64,000 bases of DNA, taken from Microbacterium algeriense. Its GTDB lineage: Bacteria > Actinomycetota > Actinomycetes > Actinomycetales > Microbacteriaceae. Of this stretch, positions 26,131 through 34,991 are shown piece after piece. Both the position numbers and the translations under genes were made by a program. The notes under the pieces are model-generated. The model ran no database searches and was not told the DNA's origin. It saw nothing but the letters and a program-made list of their open reading frames with translations. The stretch covers positions 1,364,001 to 1,428,000 of the forward strand of contig NZ_WAAO01000001.1 in NCBI RefSeq assembly GCF_008868005.1, given 5' to 3'. Positions within the stretch are counted from its first letter, which is position 1. Every line of letters begins with the position of its first letter.

Positions 26131-27453
26131 TCAGAACGGAGAGGGCTCGGAATCAGTGAAGACGACCGTGTTCGGGGGCGGCGGGTGGTCGATGTACACG
26201 CGTCCGGTCGGACTCGTCCACTCCAGCACTCCGCCCTTCCGCTGCGTGACGTGCCAGGGGGAGTGGTGCTTGAGCATGTGGTGCCTGCGACAGAACGTGG
26301 ACAGATTCGTGTGGACGGTCGGGCCGCCGGTCGCCGCGTCGTGGTTGTGATCGAGGTCGCACTTCCGCGCCGCGATCCCGCACCCGGGGAAGCGGCAGTG
26401 TTGATCTCGGGCTCGGAGGTGCCGACGCAGTTCTTCGCTGGGGCGGTAGCGGTCGACCGCGAGCACCGCTCCGCTGATCGGATGCGTGAGCAGCCGGTTC
26501 CATCCGGACGCGGCGCAGGCGAAGCGGCGTGCCGTCTCGGCGTCCATCGGTGCCACTCCGTCGAGTTCAGCGGGCGTTTCCGTACCGGCCGCACCGTCGT
26601 CGGTCATGAGGGCGAACGCGGGAACCGTGATCTCGATCCGCGCCTGGATCGCTCCGAGCAGGCCGTCTGCCGTGTCGTGCCCGCTGGGCGATCCGGTGAG
26701 CACCAGGTCGGCCAGCAGGTCAGCCCGCAGCTGATCGATCGTCCGCTCATCGCGCGGCGCGGCATCGGCGCCGCCGTCGCGTGCGGCAGCCTTCGCGCGC
26801 TGCGTGTTCTCCTTCTGCACTGCGTGGGCCATCTGCGACAGGCGATCGTACATGCCGTGCACCAGAGCCGCCGGACCGCGCATACGGAGATCGGCCATCC
26901 CGTCGTCGAGTTCCGTGATCCAGACGCGGCGCTGTCGGCGGGCGGTTCGATGGCGTTCGGTGATCGTCCGCTCCTGGAACCGTTCCGCGAGGCGACGGAC
27001 GAGCCGCCGGAGTCGATTGGGCGACTCGCTCTCGGCCAGGGCGATCGCTTCGGCGGCGAAACGCTCGCGGTCGGTCTTGTCGTCCAGGTGCGCGCCGGCG
27101 TCGACGATCAGGCGCGAGTGGGCGGCGCTGATGCGCCCCTGTCCCTGCGCCGCCCACACGGCGGGGAAGCGATCGACCAGCCAGGATGCATCGGACATCC
27201 GCCGCTCGATCGTCCGGTCGCTGACCCGTTGCGCGGCCCCGATCTCGGCGGCCACCGAGCGGATCGCCATGTCGCCCCCATCGGGGTCACGCGCGTCGCG
27301 GGCGATCTCGACGGCCAGCCGCCCGGCCATGGCGAGGAGGCCGTCGCGCGCCGCCTGCATGCTGCTCAGAGTCTTCTCGGCAGCTTCGAGCCCGGCGACC
27401 AGATCGGCGAGCATCGCCATCTGGGAGTCGGTCGCGTCGAGCAGTGCTGTCAT
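26131..27453 (-). CDS. DUF222 and HNH endonuclease domain protein (13E12-repeat family)
   Basis: 440 residues. The N-terminal two thirds are an Ala/Arg-rich DUF222 helical domain; the C-terminus has an HNH nuclease fold with HCRFPGCG, CDLDHNHD (catalytic DHxH) and LSTFCRRHHMLKHH. Such proteins are multicopy in actinobacteria (the mycobacterial 13E12 family) and are suspected mobile or recombination-linked nucleases; the biological role is unsettled. ATG 27453 is chosen (GTG 27459 would add two residues); a weak -10-like TGGACT lies 6 nt before it. Nothing in the neighbourhood suggests an operon partner. The paired Cys of HCRFPGC and the later Cys may bind zinc. Confidence 0.9.
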   Translation of the reverse strand: MTALLDATDSQMAMLADLVAGLEAAEKTLSSMQAARDGLLAMAGRLAVEIARDARDPDGGDMAIRSVAAEIGAAQRVSDRTIERRMSDASWLVDRFPAVWAAQGQGRISAAHSRLIVDAGAHLDDKTDRERFAAEAIALAESESPNRLRRLVRRLAERFQERTITERHRTARRQRRVWITELDDGMADLRMRGPAALVHGMYDRLSQMAHAVQKENTQRAKAAARDGGADAAPRDERTIDQLRADLLADLVLTGSPSGHDTADGLLGAIQARIEITVPAFALMTDDGAAGTETPAELDGVAPMDAETARRFACAASGWNRLLTHPISGAVLAVDRYRPSEELRRHLRARDQHCRFPGCGIAARKCDLDHNHDAATGGPTVHTNLSTFCRRHHMLKHHSPWHVTQRKGGVLEWTSPTGRVYIDHPPPPNTVVFTDSEPSPF

Positions 27454-27555
27454 GACCACAGTCCATCACCGACCACCGACATTCGAACAAAGATTCGAGA
27501 GAGTCTGGCCGAAAGTCCGATCACGAAACGATAACGGCCATGGTTGACTGGCCCG

Positions 27556-28323
27556 GTGCTCCTGAACGTCATCGAAGCCGGGGAGGGCGACCGCGTCGCC
27601 GTGCTGCTGCACGGGATGATGGGATCCGCCGAGAGCTGGCACCGTGTGGTCCCGTTGCTCGTCGAACGCGGATTCCGCGTCCTCGCGCTCGATCTGCCGG
27701 GGCATGGGCTGTCGGCCCGCGATCCGGGGCTCACGATCGAGACGGCGGCGGACGCTGTCGTCGAGACGCTGGCACAGGCGCTGCCGTCGGCACTCCCTCC
27801 CGCGAGCACGACCTCCCTCGACCGCTGCAACCGCCTGGCCGTCGCCCTCGGCCACTCCTTCGGCGCGACCGTGCTCGCCGCCGCGGCGCCGCGCCTCGAT
27901 CCCGGTCTCGCGGTCTACGTCGATGCGGCGCTCACCCTGCAGGGCGGCCACGACCGTGCGGACCTCATCGCCCAGTACGAGCACGATCGCCGCGCCCGGA
28001 TGTCGCCGACCGAGCTCCGACGGCTGCGGCCCTTCTACTCGGTCCAGGACGCCGCCGTGGAGGCCAGGGCCGCCGAGCGCTTCGACCCTGCGACCGCCGC
28101 CTCCGTGTCGTGCGGTGCGGACGGCCACTGGACGGCCGCGCCGGGCTCGATCGTGGTGCGCGCCGAGCCCAGCGCCTGGGTCGCCGACGAGGACGCCCGC
28201 CGGTTCGAGCACGACGGAGTGACGGTGCGCAGCATCCCCGGCGCGGCCCACACCGTCTGGTACAGCCACTTCGAGGTCTTCACCGCGGCGCTGCCCGAGC
28301 TGTTCGCCCCGTCGCTCGTCTGA
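27556..28323 (+). CDS. Alpha/beta-fold hydrolase
   Basis: 255-residue hydrolase of the Abhydrolase_6 type. VAVLLHGMMGSAESW forms the oxyanion region, ALGHSFGATVL holds the nucleophile Ser in GxSxG form, and IPGAAHTVWYSH the catalytic His. GTG 27556 places the protein start just before the first strand; TTG 27544 or an upstream frame are weaker choices. A TTGACT hexamer lies 6 nt before this GTG, possibly a poor -10 of a leaderless promoter. The substrate is unknown. It stands alone, followed after 45 bp by an ABC-F gene with its own ribosome site. Confidence 0.87.
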   Translation: MLLNVIEAGEGDRVAVLLHGMMGSAESWHRVVPLLVERGFRVLALDLPGHGLSARDPGLTIETAADAVVETLAQALPSALPPASTTSLDRCNRLAVALGHSFGATVLAAAAPRLDPGLAVYVDAALTLQGGHDRADLIAQYEHDRRARMSPTELRRLRPFYSVQDAAVEARAAERFDPATAASVSCGADGHWTAAPGSIVVRAEPSAWVADEDARRFEHDGVTVRSIPGAAHTVWYSHFEVFTAALPELFAPSLV

Positions 28324-28368
28324 GCTCGCGCCGCCGGCCTGACCCGGCGCGACTACCCTGGGAGGGAT

Positions 28369-30381
28369 ATGGCACATCTTCTCGGGGCAGAGGCCCTCCA
28401 TCTCGAATATCCGACCAGGGTCGTCTTCGATTCCGTGACCCTCGGCATCGAAGAGGGGGACCGCATCGGCATCGTCGGCCGCAACGGCGACGGCAAGTCG
28501 AGCCTCCTCGGCATGCTGGCCGGGACGAAGCAGCCGGACTCCGGACGGGTCACCGTCCGCGGCGGCACCCGCATCGGCGTGCTCGACCAGGCCGACAACC
28601 TCCCCGACGACCTCACCATCGGCGCCGCCGTGGTCGGGGACACGCCCGAATACGAGTGGGCCGGCGACGCGCGCGTCCGCGACGTCATCGACGGTCTCCT
28701 CGCCGATCTGCCCTGGGATGCGGAGATCGGCTCGCTCAGCGGCGGTCAGCGTCGCCGGGTCTCGCTCGCGAAGCTCCTCACCGGCGACTGGGACGTCATC
28801 GCCCTCGACGAGCCCACCAACCACCTGGACGTCGAGGCCGTCACCTGGCTGGCCGGACACCTCAAGAAGCGCTGGTCGCCGAACGCGGGAGCTCTCCTGG
28901 TCGTGACACACGACCGCTGGTTCCTCGACGAGATCTGCACCGAGACCTGGGAGGTGCACGACCGCATCGTCGAGCCTTTCGAGGGCGGCTACGCGGCATA
29001 CATCCTGCAGCGCGTCGAGCGCGACCGGATGGCTGCGGCGACCGAGGCGAAGCGGCAGAACCTCGCCAAGAAGGAACTCGCCTGGCTCCGCCGCGGCGCC
29101 CCGGCCCGCACCGCCAAGCCCAAGTTCCGCATCGACGCCGCCAACGAGCTCATCGCCGACGTGCCCGAGATCCGCGACAAGGTCTCGCTGCAGTCGCTCG
29201 CGGTCTCGCGCCTCGGCAAGGACGTCGTCGATCTGCTGGACGTCAGCGTGACGTACCCTTCGACAAGCTCAGGGACCCAGGGAGGCTCAGGGACCCAGGG
29301 AGGCTCAGGGACCCAGGGAGGCTCAGGGACCCAGGGAGGCTCAGGGGCCCAGGGAGGCTCAGGGGCCCAGGGAGGCTCAGGGGCCCAGGGAGGCTCAGGG
29401 ATCCAGGGAGGGTCAGGGGCCCAGGGAGGCTCAGGGACCGGGGGAGGCGGGCGCGGCGAGAAGACCGTGCTGAAGGACGTCGAATGGCGCATCGCCCCCG
29501 GGGAGCGCACGGGCATCCTCGGCGTCAACGGCGCCGGCAAGTCCACCCTCCTCGGCCTCATCGCGGGCACCGTCGAACCCACCGCCGGGCGCGTCAAGCG
29601 GGGGAAGACCGTGCAGGTGCGGACCCTCACCCAGCGCCTCGACGAGCTCGAGCAGCACTGGAACGACCCGGTGCGCGTGGTCATCTCGGGACTGCGCACG
29701 TCGTACACGCTCGGCGCGGGTTCCAAGGCGCAGGATCTGACCCCCGGCCAGCTGCTGGAACGACTGGGCTTCTCGTCCGCACAGCTCTCGACGCCCGTCA
29801 AGGACCTCTCCGGTGGTCAGCAGCGACGCCTGCAGCTGCTGCTCGTGCTGCTCGACCAGCCGAACGTGCTCATCCTCGACGAGCCGACCAACGACATGGA
29901 CACCGACATGCTCGCAGCGATCGAGGATCTCCTCGACGACTGGTCGGGCACCCTGCTGGTCGTGAGTCACGACCGCTACTTCCTGGAGCGCGTCACCGAC
30001 CAGCAGTTCGCCATCCTCGACGGTCACCTGCGGCATCTGCCCGGCGGCATCGACGAGTACCTGCGACTCCGTCATCTCCAGGAGACCTCGACCACCAAGC
30101 AGAGCGCGACGGCCGCCGCCACCGCGAACAACGCCGCCGCGGCGACCGCGAAGGGGCTCGACGGTGCGGCGCTGCGCACGGCGCAAAAAGAGGCGGCGGC
30201 GCTCGAGCGGCGTATCCAGAAACTGAGCCAGCAGGTGGATCAGGCCAAGCGGGCCCTCGCCGATCACGACCAGGCCGACTACGCCGGTCTCGGCGAGAAG
30301 ATGAAGGCGATCGCCGCGCAGGAGTCGGAGATCGAGGAGCTGGAGCTGCGCTGGTTCGAACTCACCGAGGAGATCGGCTGA
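28369..30381 (+). CDS. ABC-F family ATPase with in-frame tandem-repeat linker
   Basis: 670-residue soluble protein with two ABC domains and no membrane segment, the ABC-F layout (Uup/EttA-like translation or ribosome factors). Domain 1: GRNGDGKSS, LSGGQRRRVSLAKLL, VIALDEPTNHLD. Domain 2: [40 protein letters not shown]-terminal coiled-coil (about 590-670) resembles the Uup DNA/ribosome-binding tail. Between the first strand and Walker A of domain 2 sit nine GxQGGS hexapeptides (residues 302-355) encoded by 18-bp repeats. The normal family has only a short loop there. GGGAGGG precedes ATG 28369; -10 TACCCT at 28354-28359. Antibiotic resistance is possible but the closest type looks like Uup. 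Confidence 0.93.
   Translation: MAHLLGAEALHLEYPTRVVFDSVTLGIEEGDRIGIVGRNGDGKSSLLGMLAGTKQPDSGRVTVRGGTRIGVLDQADNLPDDLTIGAAVVGDTPEYEWAGDARVRDVIDGLLADLPWDAEIGSLSGGQRRRVSLAKLLTGDWDVIALDEPTNHLDVEAVTWLAGHLKKRWSPNAGALLVVTHDRWFLDEICTETWEVHDRIVEPFEGGYAAYILQRVERDRMAAATEAKRQNLAKKELAWLRRGAPARTAKPKFRIDAANELIADVPEIRDKVSLQSLAVSRLGKDVVDLLDVSVTYPSTSSGTQGGSGTQGGSGTQGGSGTQGGSGAQGGSGAQGGSGAQGGSGIQGGSGAQGGSGTGGGGRGEKTVLKDVEWRIAPGERTGILGVNGAGKSTLLGLIAGTVEPTAGRVKRGKTVQVRTLTQRLDELEQHWNDPVRVVISGLRTSYTLGAGSKAQDLTPGQLLERLGFSSAQLSTPVKDLSGGQQRRLQLLLVLLDQPNVLILDEPTNDMDTDMLAAIEDLLDDWSGTLLVVSHDRYFLERVTDQQFAILDGHLRHLPGGIDEYLRLRHLQETSTTKQSATAAATANNAAAATAKGLDGAALRTAQKEAAALERRIQKLSQQVDQAKRALADHDQADYAGLGEKMKAIAAQESEIEELELRWFELTEEIG
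29272..29433 (+). repeat. Nine 18-bp in-frame tandem repeats (GxQGGS) in the ABC-F gene
   Basis: Nine 18-bp units, GGGACCCAGGGAGGCTCA and variants, with residue order T,T,T,T,A,A,A,I,A at the second position, and a degenerate tenth unit at 29434-29451. The block is directly preceded by CCTTCGACAAGCTCAGGG (29258-29274), a motif that resembles a dispersed palindromic repeat common in actinobacterial genomes. Because units are multiples of three, copy changes stay in frame. Confidence 0.95.
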
Positions 30382-30421
30382 CGGAGGAATATCCTTCTCC
30401 TACCGCTGTTGGGAGGTAGAG

Positions 30422-32176
30422 ATGGAAGGCCTCGAAGTAACAGTCCTGCTCGGACTCACGATCCTCGTCGGAACCCTGATCGCCCCGCGCGTGCGTCTCG
30501 CGCTGCCCCTCGTCCTCGTCATCTTCGGGCTGCTCCTCGGCTTCGTGCCGCAGCTGCGCGAGGTCCAGCTGCCCCCGGAGACGGTCCTGCTGCTGTTCCT
30601 CCCCGTGATGCTCTTCTGGGAGAGCCTGACCACATCGCTGCGGTCGATCCGCCGTGACTTCCGATACATCCTCCCGATGAGCACGGTGCTGGTGGTCGCC
30701 TCCGCGTTCGCGGTCGCCGGCATCGGAGTGCTCTTCGGCATGCCATGGGAGATCGCGCTCATCCTCGGCGCGGCGGTCGCCCCGCCGGACGCCACGGCCG
30801 TCGCTGCACTGGGTCGTCTGCTGCCGCGGCGCATGTTCATGAAGCTCAAGGCCGAGAGCCTGACCAACGACGGCACGGCGCTCGTCCTGTACGCCATCGC
30901 GGTGTCGCTCGCGCTCGGCGGCCAGATCACCCCGCTGTCGGTGACGGTCGACGTGCTGATCTCGTATGTCGGCGGGGTCGCCGCCGGCGTCGTCGTCGCG
31001 GCGCTCGGATACCTCCTCCTGCGTCGGGTCTCGTCGACGATCGTGATCAATGTGACCCTGCTGCTGATCCCGTTCACGGCCTTCCTGCTCGCCGAGATCG
31101 TGCACGCGTCCGGCGTGCTGGCCGTGGTCGTGGCCGGTCTCATCGTCGCGTGGTTCGCCCCGCGCGTGACCACGGCCTCCTCTCGCAGGCAGGCCGATGC
31201 CGCCTGGCCGTTCGGGGTGTTCCTGCTCAACGGGGCTCTGTTCGTGCTCATCGGCCTCGAGGTGCAGTACGTCGTCCACGAGATCTCGGCCGCGGCGATC
31301 GGTCGTCTCGTGCTGATCACGCTCGCCGTGTGGGCGACGCTGCTCGTCGTCCGGTATGTGTTCCAGCTCATGAACACGCCGTTCCAGCGTCGACCCGAGG
31401 TGCGGCCGGCGCCCGGTGCGCGAGCCAGGGCGCGGGCAGTCTCCACGATCGCCGGGATGAGGGGAGCCGTCTCCCTCGCGATCGCCCTGTCCGTGCCCGC
31501 CTCCCTGTCGGAGGGCGGCGGAGTCGGTGGACGCGACGAGATCGTCTTCGTGACGGCGGGCGTCATCCTGCTCAGCCTGCTCGTTCAGGCCCCCTTCCTC
31601 CCTGCGCTCGTACGGTGGGCACGCTTCCCCGCCGACCACGCCGAAGCCGAGGAGTACGAGCTCGCCGAGCGGGCGATCTCCGGTGCGGCGCTGGCCGCCC
31701 TCGACGACCTCGCAGCCGAGCACGGCATCGGACAGGAGGTCCGCGACCGGGTGCGCGCCGAGGGCTATCAGAACCTGGAATTCGCGAACGCCCGCACTCT
31801 CGCCCGTGAGCAGGCTCTCGTGGACGCCGAGGCCGACGCGCTCGACGAGATGCTCGGCCAGCCGGACCCCATCGGGATCGGCGGCGGAGACGGCGGCGAT
31901 GCGGACGGCGGTGTCTCCGTGTCGACGGACGATTCCGCAGACGGCACCGTGCTGCAGATGATCGCGACCTCGGAGGACGTGGACCTCGCACAGCGTTCGC
32001 CTCTCATCCGGCACGAGGAGCACACGCGGCTCAAGCTCGCGCTCATCGACCGCAAGCGCGAAGTGCTGCTCGGCTTGCGAGGCTCGGGGACCGTCGACGA
32101 CATCGTGGTCCGGAGGATCTCCGCCCGGCTCGATCTCGAGCAGGTGCGCCTGCAGGGCATCGAGGACTACGACTAG
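30422..32176 (+). CDS. Cation/proton antiporter, CPA1 (NhaP) family
   Basis: 584 residues: an N-terminal membrane domain of about 12 helices (residues 1-400) and a long hydrophilic C-terminal domain. GAAVAPPDATAVAALGR and LKAESLTNDGTALVLYAIA carry the acidic ion-binding motifs of CPA1 Na+(K+)/H+ antiporters. MRGAVSLAIALSVP near residue 350 is also conserved. The cytoplasmic tail (400-584) is acidic, with an ordered part resembling NhaP tails and a Gly/Asp-rich linker. ATG 30422 follows GGGAGG. It is 40 bp after the ABC-F gene. Role: pH and salt homeostasis; Na+ versus K+ cannot be told. Confidence 0.92.
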   Translation: MEGLEVTVLLGLTILVGTLIAPRVRLALPLVLVIFGLLLGFVPQLREVQLPPETVLLLFLPVMLFWESLTTSLRSIRRDFRYILPMSTVLVVASAFAVAGIGVLFGMPWEIALILGAAVAPPDATAVAALGRLLPRRMFMKLKAESLTNDGTALVLYAIAVSLALGGQITPLSVTVDVLISYVGGVAAGVVVAALGYLLLRRVSSTIVINVTLLLIPFTAFLLAEIVHASGVLAVVVAGLIVAWFAPRVTTASSRRQADAAWPFGVFLLNGALFVLIGLEVQYVVHEISAAAIGRLVLITLAVWATLLVVRYVFQLMNTPFQRRPEVRPAPGARARARAVSTIAGMRGAVSLAIALSVPASLSEGGGVGGRDEIVFVTAGVILLSLLVQAPFLPALVRWARFPADHAEAEEYELAERAISGAALAALDDLAAEHGIGQEVRDRVRAEGYQNLEFANARTLAREQALVDAEADALDEMLGQPDPIGIGGGDGGDADGGVSVSTDDSADGTVLQMIATSEDVDLAQRSPLIRHEEHTRLKLALIDRKREVLLGLRGSGTVDDIVVRRISARLDLEQVRLQGIEDYD

Positions 32177-32277
32177 CAGGAATCGGACGGCTGTGACGCC
32201 GTGTGACGACGCGATTCCGCGCGGACGGTCGAGCCTGCCTAACGTATTCGAGTCCCCCAAGAGAGGAACTCCTACAC

Positions 32278-33183
32278 ATGTCACGCCGCACCACCTCCGT
32301 TCTCGCCGCGCTCGCCGCGGTCCCGCTTTTCGTCGCCCTCGCCGGGTGCGCCACCTCGACCGACGCCGGCTCCGGCGACGGCGGTTCCGGGAACGAGACC
32401 GTCAAGATCGGTGTCGTCGGGAAGGGCGACGCGCAGTGGGCGCCCTTCGTCGAGGCGGCCGCGGAGGAGGGCATCACGGTCGAGCTCGTCGACTTCGGCT
32501 CCTATGAGCAGCCGAACCCGGCGCTGACCGAGGGCGAGATCGACCTCAACCAGTTCCAGCACATCGTCTACCTCGCGGAGTACAACAACGCCTCGGGTTC
32601 CGACCTCACGCCCATCGGATCGACCGCCATCTACCCGCTCGGCCTGTACTCGACGAAGTACGACGACGTCGACGACATCAAGAAGGGCGACACGGTCGCC
32701 GTGCCGGACGACGCCTCGAACCAGGCGCGCGCGCTCAACGTCCTGCAGCAGGCGGGCCTCCTCGAGCTCAAGAGCGGCGGCACGCCGTACTCCGATCTCG
32801 CCGACATCGATGCGGACAAGTCGAAGGTGAAGGTGACCGCACTCGAGGGCGCTCTCATCCCGACCTCGCTCCCGGATGTCGCGGCCGCGATCATCAACAA
32901 CGATTTCGTCGAGGATGCAGGGCTGACCTTCGACGACGCGATCGCGCAGGACGACCCGGAAGACCCGAACGCCCTCCCGTACGTGAACATCTTCGCTGCG
33001 CGCGCCGAGGATGCCGACAACGAGACGTACCTCAAGCTGGTCGAGATCTTCCAGACGAACGAAGACGTGCAGGCCGGTCTGATGGAGTCGTCGGGCGACA
33101 CGGCCGTGCCGCTGCAGACCCCGGTGGAGGACCTCGTCGCCTCGCTGGAGAAGGTCCAGAAGGACGCCGACGCCGAGAAGTAG
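32278..33183 (+). CDS. metQ: D-methionine-binding lipoprotein MetQ (NlpA family)
   Basis: 301-residue receptor of the MetNIQ methionine importer. The signal ends in the lipobox ALAGC (Cys24), then a Gly/Ser linker. NlpA signatures follow: VKIGVVGKGDAQW, DLNQFQHIVYL, IGSTAIYPLGLYS, DDASNQARALNVLQQAGLLEL and ALEGALIPTSLPDVAAAIINNDF. ATG 32278 is chosen by its AAGAGAGGAA upstream and the signal peptide. A TAACGT -10-like box sits at 32240-32245. Here metQ is first in the operon, with a hairpin terminator before metN, unlike the metNIQ order of E. coli. No SAM riboswitch could be recognised in the 101-bp leader. Confidence 0.95.
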   Translation: MSRRTTSVLAALAAVPLFVALAGCATSTDAGSGDGGSGNETVKIGVVGKGDAQWAPFVEAAAEEGITVELVDFGSYEQPNPALTEGEIDLNQFQHIVYLAEYNNASGSDLTPIGSTAIYPLGLYSTKYDDVDDIKKGDTVAVPDDASNQARALNVLQQAGLLELKSGGTPYSDLADIDADKSKVKVTALEGALIPTSLPDVAAAIINNDFVEDAGLTFDDAIAQDDPEDPNALPYVNIFAARAEDADNETYLKLVEIFQTNEDVQAGLMESSGDTAVPLQTPVEDLVASLEKVQKDADAEK

Positions 33184-33220
33184 ACGACAGAGGGGTGAAC
33201 CCCACCCCCTGTCCGATGAG

Positions 33221-33259
33221 GGAGAATCGGGTGGCGCGTCCCGCGCCGCCCGATTCTCC
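33221..33259 (+). terminator. Strong stem-loop between metQ and metN
   Basis: An 18-bp stem (33221-33238 with 33242-33259, one G-U pair) with a 3-nt loop, followed by GTTT. It looks like a Rho-independent terminator inside the met transport operon and would allow more receptor than ATPase and permease to be made. Confidence 0.8.
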
Positions 33260-33288
33260 GTTTCCCGAGAGCCAGACCGGAGCAGCAC

Positions 33289-34332
33289 ATGCCGATCGTC
33301 ACCCTGACGAACGTCTCCAAGACCTATCCCGCCCGCGCCCACGGCGATCGTGAGATCGTCGCCGTGGATGACGTCACCCTCTCGATCGACAAGGGCGACG
33401 TCTTCGGCATCATCGGCTATTCCGGCGCCGGGAAGTCGACCCTCGTGCGTCTCATCAACGCGCTCGAGCCCGCGACGCACGGCACCATCACTGTCGACGG
33501 CGTCGACATCACGGCGCTGAAGGAGAGCGAACTGCGTCCGGTTCGCGGCGGGATCGGGATGATCTTCCAGCAGTTCAACCTGTTCTCCTCGCGCAGCGTC
33601 AAGGCCAACATCGCCTATCCGCTCAAGCTCGCAGGGTGGTCGAAGCCGGACATCGAGGCCCGCGTGACGGAGCTGCTCTCCTTCGTCGGGCTCTCGGACA
33701 AGGCGAAGGCGTATCCGGAGCAGCTGTCCGGCGGGCAGAAGCAGCGTGTGGGCATCGCCCGCGCGCTCGCGACCAAGCCGGCGATCCTCCTCGCCGACGA
33801 AGCCACCAGCGCGCTCGACCCGCAGACCACGCATGAGGTGCTCGACCTGCTCAAGCGCGTGAACGAGGAACAGGGTGTCACGATCGTGGTGATCACGCAT
33901 GAGATGGACGTGATCCAGACCATCGCGACGCGGGTCGCCGTGATGGAGAACGGCCGCGTCATCGAGCAGGGCGACGTGTTCGACGTCTTCTCCGCTCCGC
34001 AGAACCCGGCGTCGCAGCGGTTCGTCGGAACGGTGGTGAAGGGGGTCCCGTCCCCGTCGGAGCTCGCCGTGCTGCGCGACCGGCACACGGGCCGTCTGGT
34101 CACGCTGTCGTTCCGCGACGGGGACTCGTCCCAGGCTCAGGTCTTCCTCGATCTCGCGTCAGCCGGCCTCGACTTCGAGCTCGTCTACGGCGGGATCAAC
34201 GACATCCGCGGCCGCGCCTTCGGGCACCTGACGCTCGCCATCCGGGGTGACCGCGCGGCGATCGACCAGGCACTCGCGCGCATCGCTGAGCGGGTCGAAG
34301 TCACCGTCATCGCCGGAGAGGAGGTCCGCTGA
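33289..34332 (+). CDS. metN: Methionine importer ATPase MetN
   Basis: 347 residues. ABC domain with IIGYSGAGKSTL (Walker A), LSGGQKQRVGIARAL (signature) and LLADEATSALDP (Walker B), then VVITHEMDVIQTIATRVAVMENG, a MetN trademark. The C-terminal NIL/ACT-like domain (about 265-347) normally binds methionine and shuts off transport (trans-inhibition); it is present. ATG 33289 follows GGAGCAGC. The stop overlaps the metI start by 1 bp. Confidence 0.96.
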   Translation: MPIVTLTNVSKTYPARAHGDREIVAVDDVTLSIDKGDVFGIIGYSGAGKSTLVRLINALEPATHGTITVDGVDITALKESELRPVRGGIGMIFQQFNLFSSRSVKANIAYPLKLAGWSKPDIEARVTELLSFVGLSDKAKAYPEQLSGGQKQRVGIARALATKPAILLADEATSALDPQTTHEVLDLLKRVNEEQGVTIVVITHEMDVIQTIATRVAVMENGRVIEQGDVFDVFSAPQNPASQRFVGTVVKGVPSPSELAVLRDRHTGRLVTLSFRDGDSSQAQVFLDLASAGLDFELVYGGINDIRGRAFGHLTLAIRGDRAAIDQALARIAERVEVTVIAGEEVR

Positions 34333-34991
34333 TGGATCGGCTGAACGAACTGTGGCCCGAGTTCTGGCAGGCCGCGCTCGAGACCCTGTACATGACGTCG
34401 TTCGCGCTCGTCCTCGGCGGTATCCTCGGGCTGGCAGTGGGCGTGCTGCTGTACGTGACCCGTCCCGGCGGTCTGATGCCGAACCGCTTCGTCTCGGGCC
34501 TCATCAATTTCGCGGTGAACTTCTTCCGTCCGATCCCCTTCGTCATCTTCATGGCTGTGGCCCAGCCGTTCGCGCGGCTCGTCGTGGGCAGCGGCATCGG
34601 GACCACCGCCGGGGCGTTCATCATCGGCCTGGCTGCGGCGTTCGCGATCGGGCGCATCGTGGAGCAGCACCTGGTGTCCGTTTCCCCGGGAGTCATCGAG
34701 GCGGCCAGAGCCATGGGGGCGGGGCCCTGGCGGATCCTGTTCACGGTCGCGATCCCCGAGTCCCTGGGACCGCTCATCCTGGGCTACACGTTCATCGTGG
34801 TGGCCCTGATCGACATGACGGCGATGGCGGGACTCATCGGCGGCGGCGGGCTCGGCGCCTTCGCGCAGATCTACGGGTTCCGGCAGTTCGAGCCGCTCGT
34901 CATGTGGGCGGCCATCATCCTCATCGTGGTCTTCGTCCATCTCGTGCAGCTCCTCGGCACGCGGCTCGCCCGCAAGGTCATGCGCCGCTGA
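34332..34991 (+). CDS. metI: Methionine importer permease MetI
   Basis: 219-residue permease with five to six helices; a MetI dimer forms the channel. The EAA loop EAARAMGAGPWRILFTVAIPESLGPL (read in parts) and ALIDMTAMAGLIGGGGLG are standard. TGATG overlap with metN. Its 3' end overlaps the convergent pseudouridine-synthase gene by 14 bp, so there is no room for a dedicated terminator. Confidence 0.95.
   Translation: MDRLNELWPEFWQAALETLYMTSFALVLGGILGLAVGVLLYVTRPGGLMPNRFVSGLINFAVNFFRPIPFVIFMAVAQPFARLVVGSGIGTTAGAFIIGLAAAFAIGRIVEQHLVSVSPGVIEAARAMGAGPWRILFTVAIPESLGPLILGYTFIVVALIDMTAMAGLIGGGGLGAFAQIYGFRQFEPLVMWAAIILIVVFVHLVQLLGTRLARKVMRR

Noticed and set aside
28369..30381. ABC-F as a sure antibiotic-resistance protein
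   Set aside because: The C-terminal coiled coil and motifs look closer to Uup-like housekeeping members; no drug-related context.
32177..32277. SAM riboswitch or S-box before metQ
   Set aside because: The 101-bp gap shows no recognisable SAM-riboswitch core.
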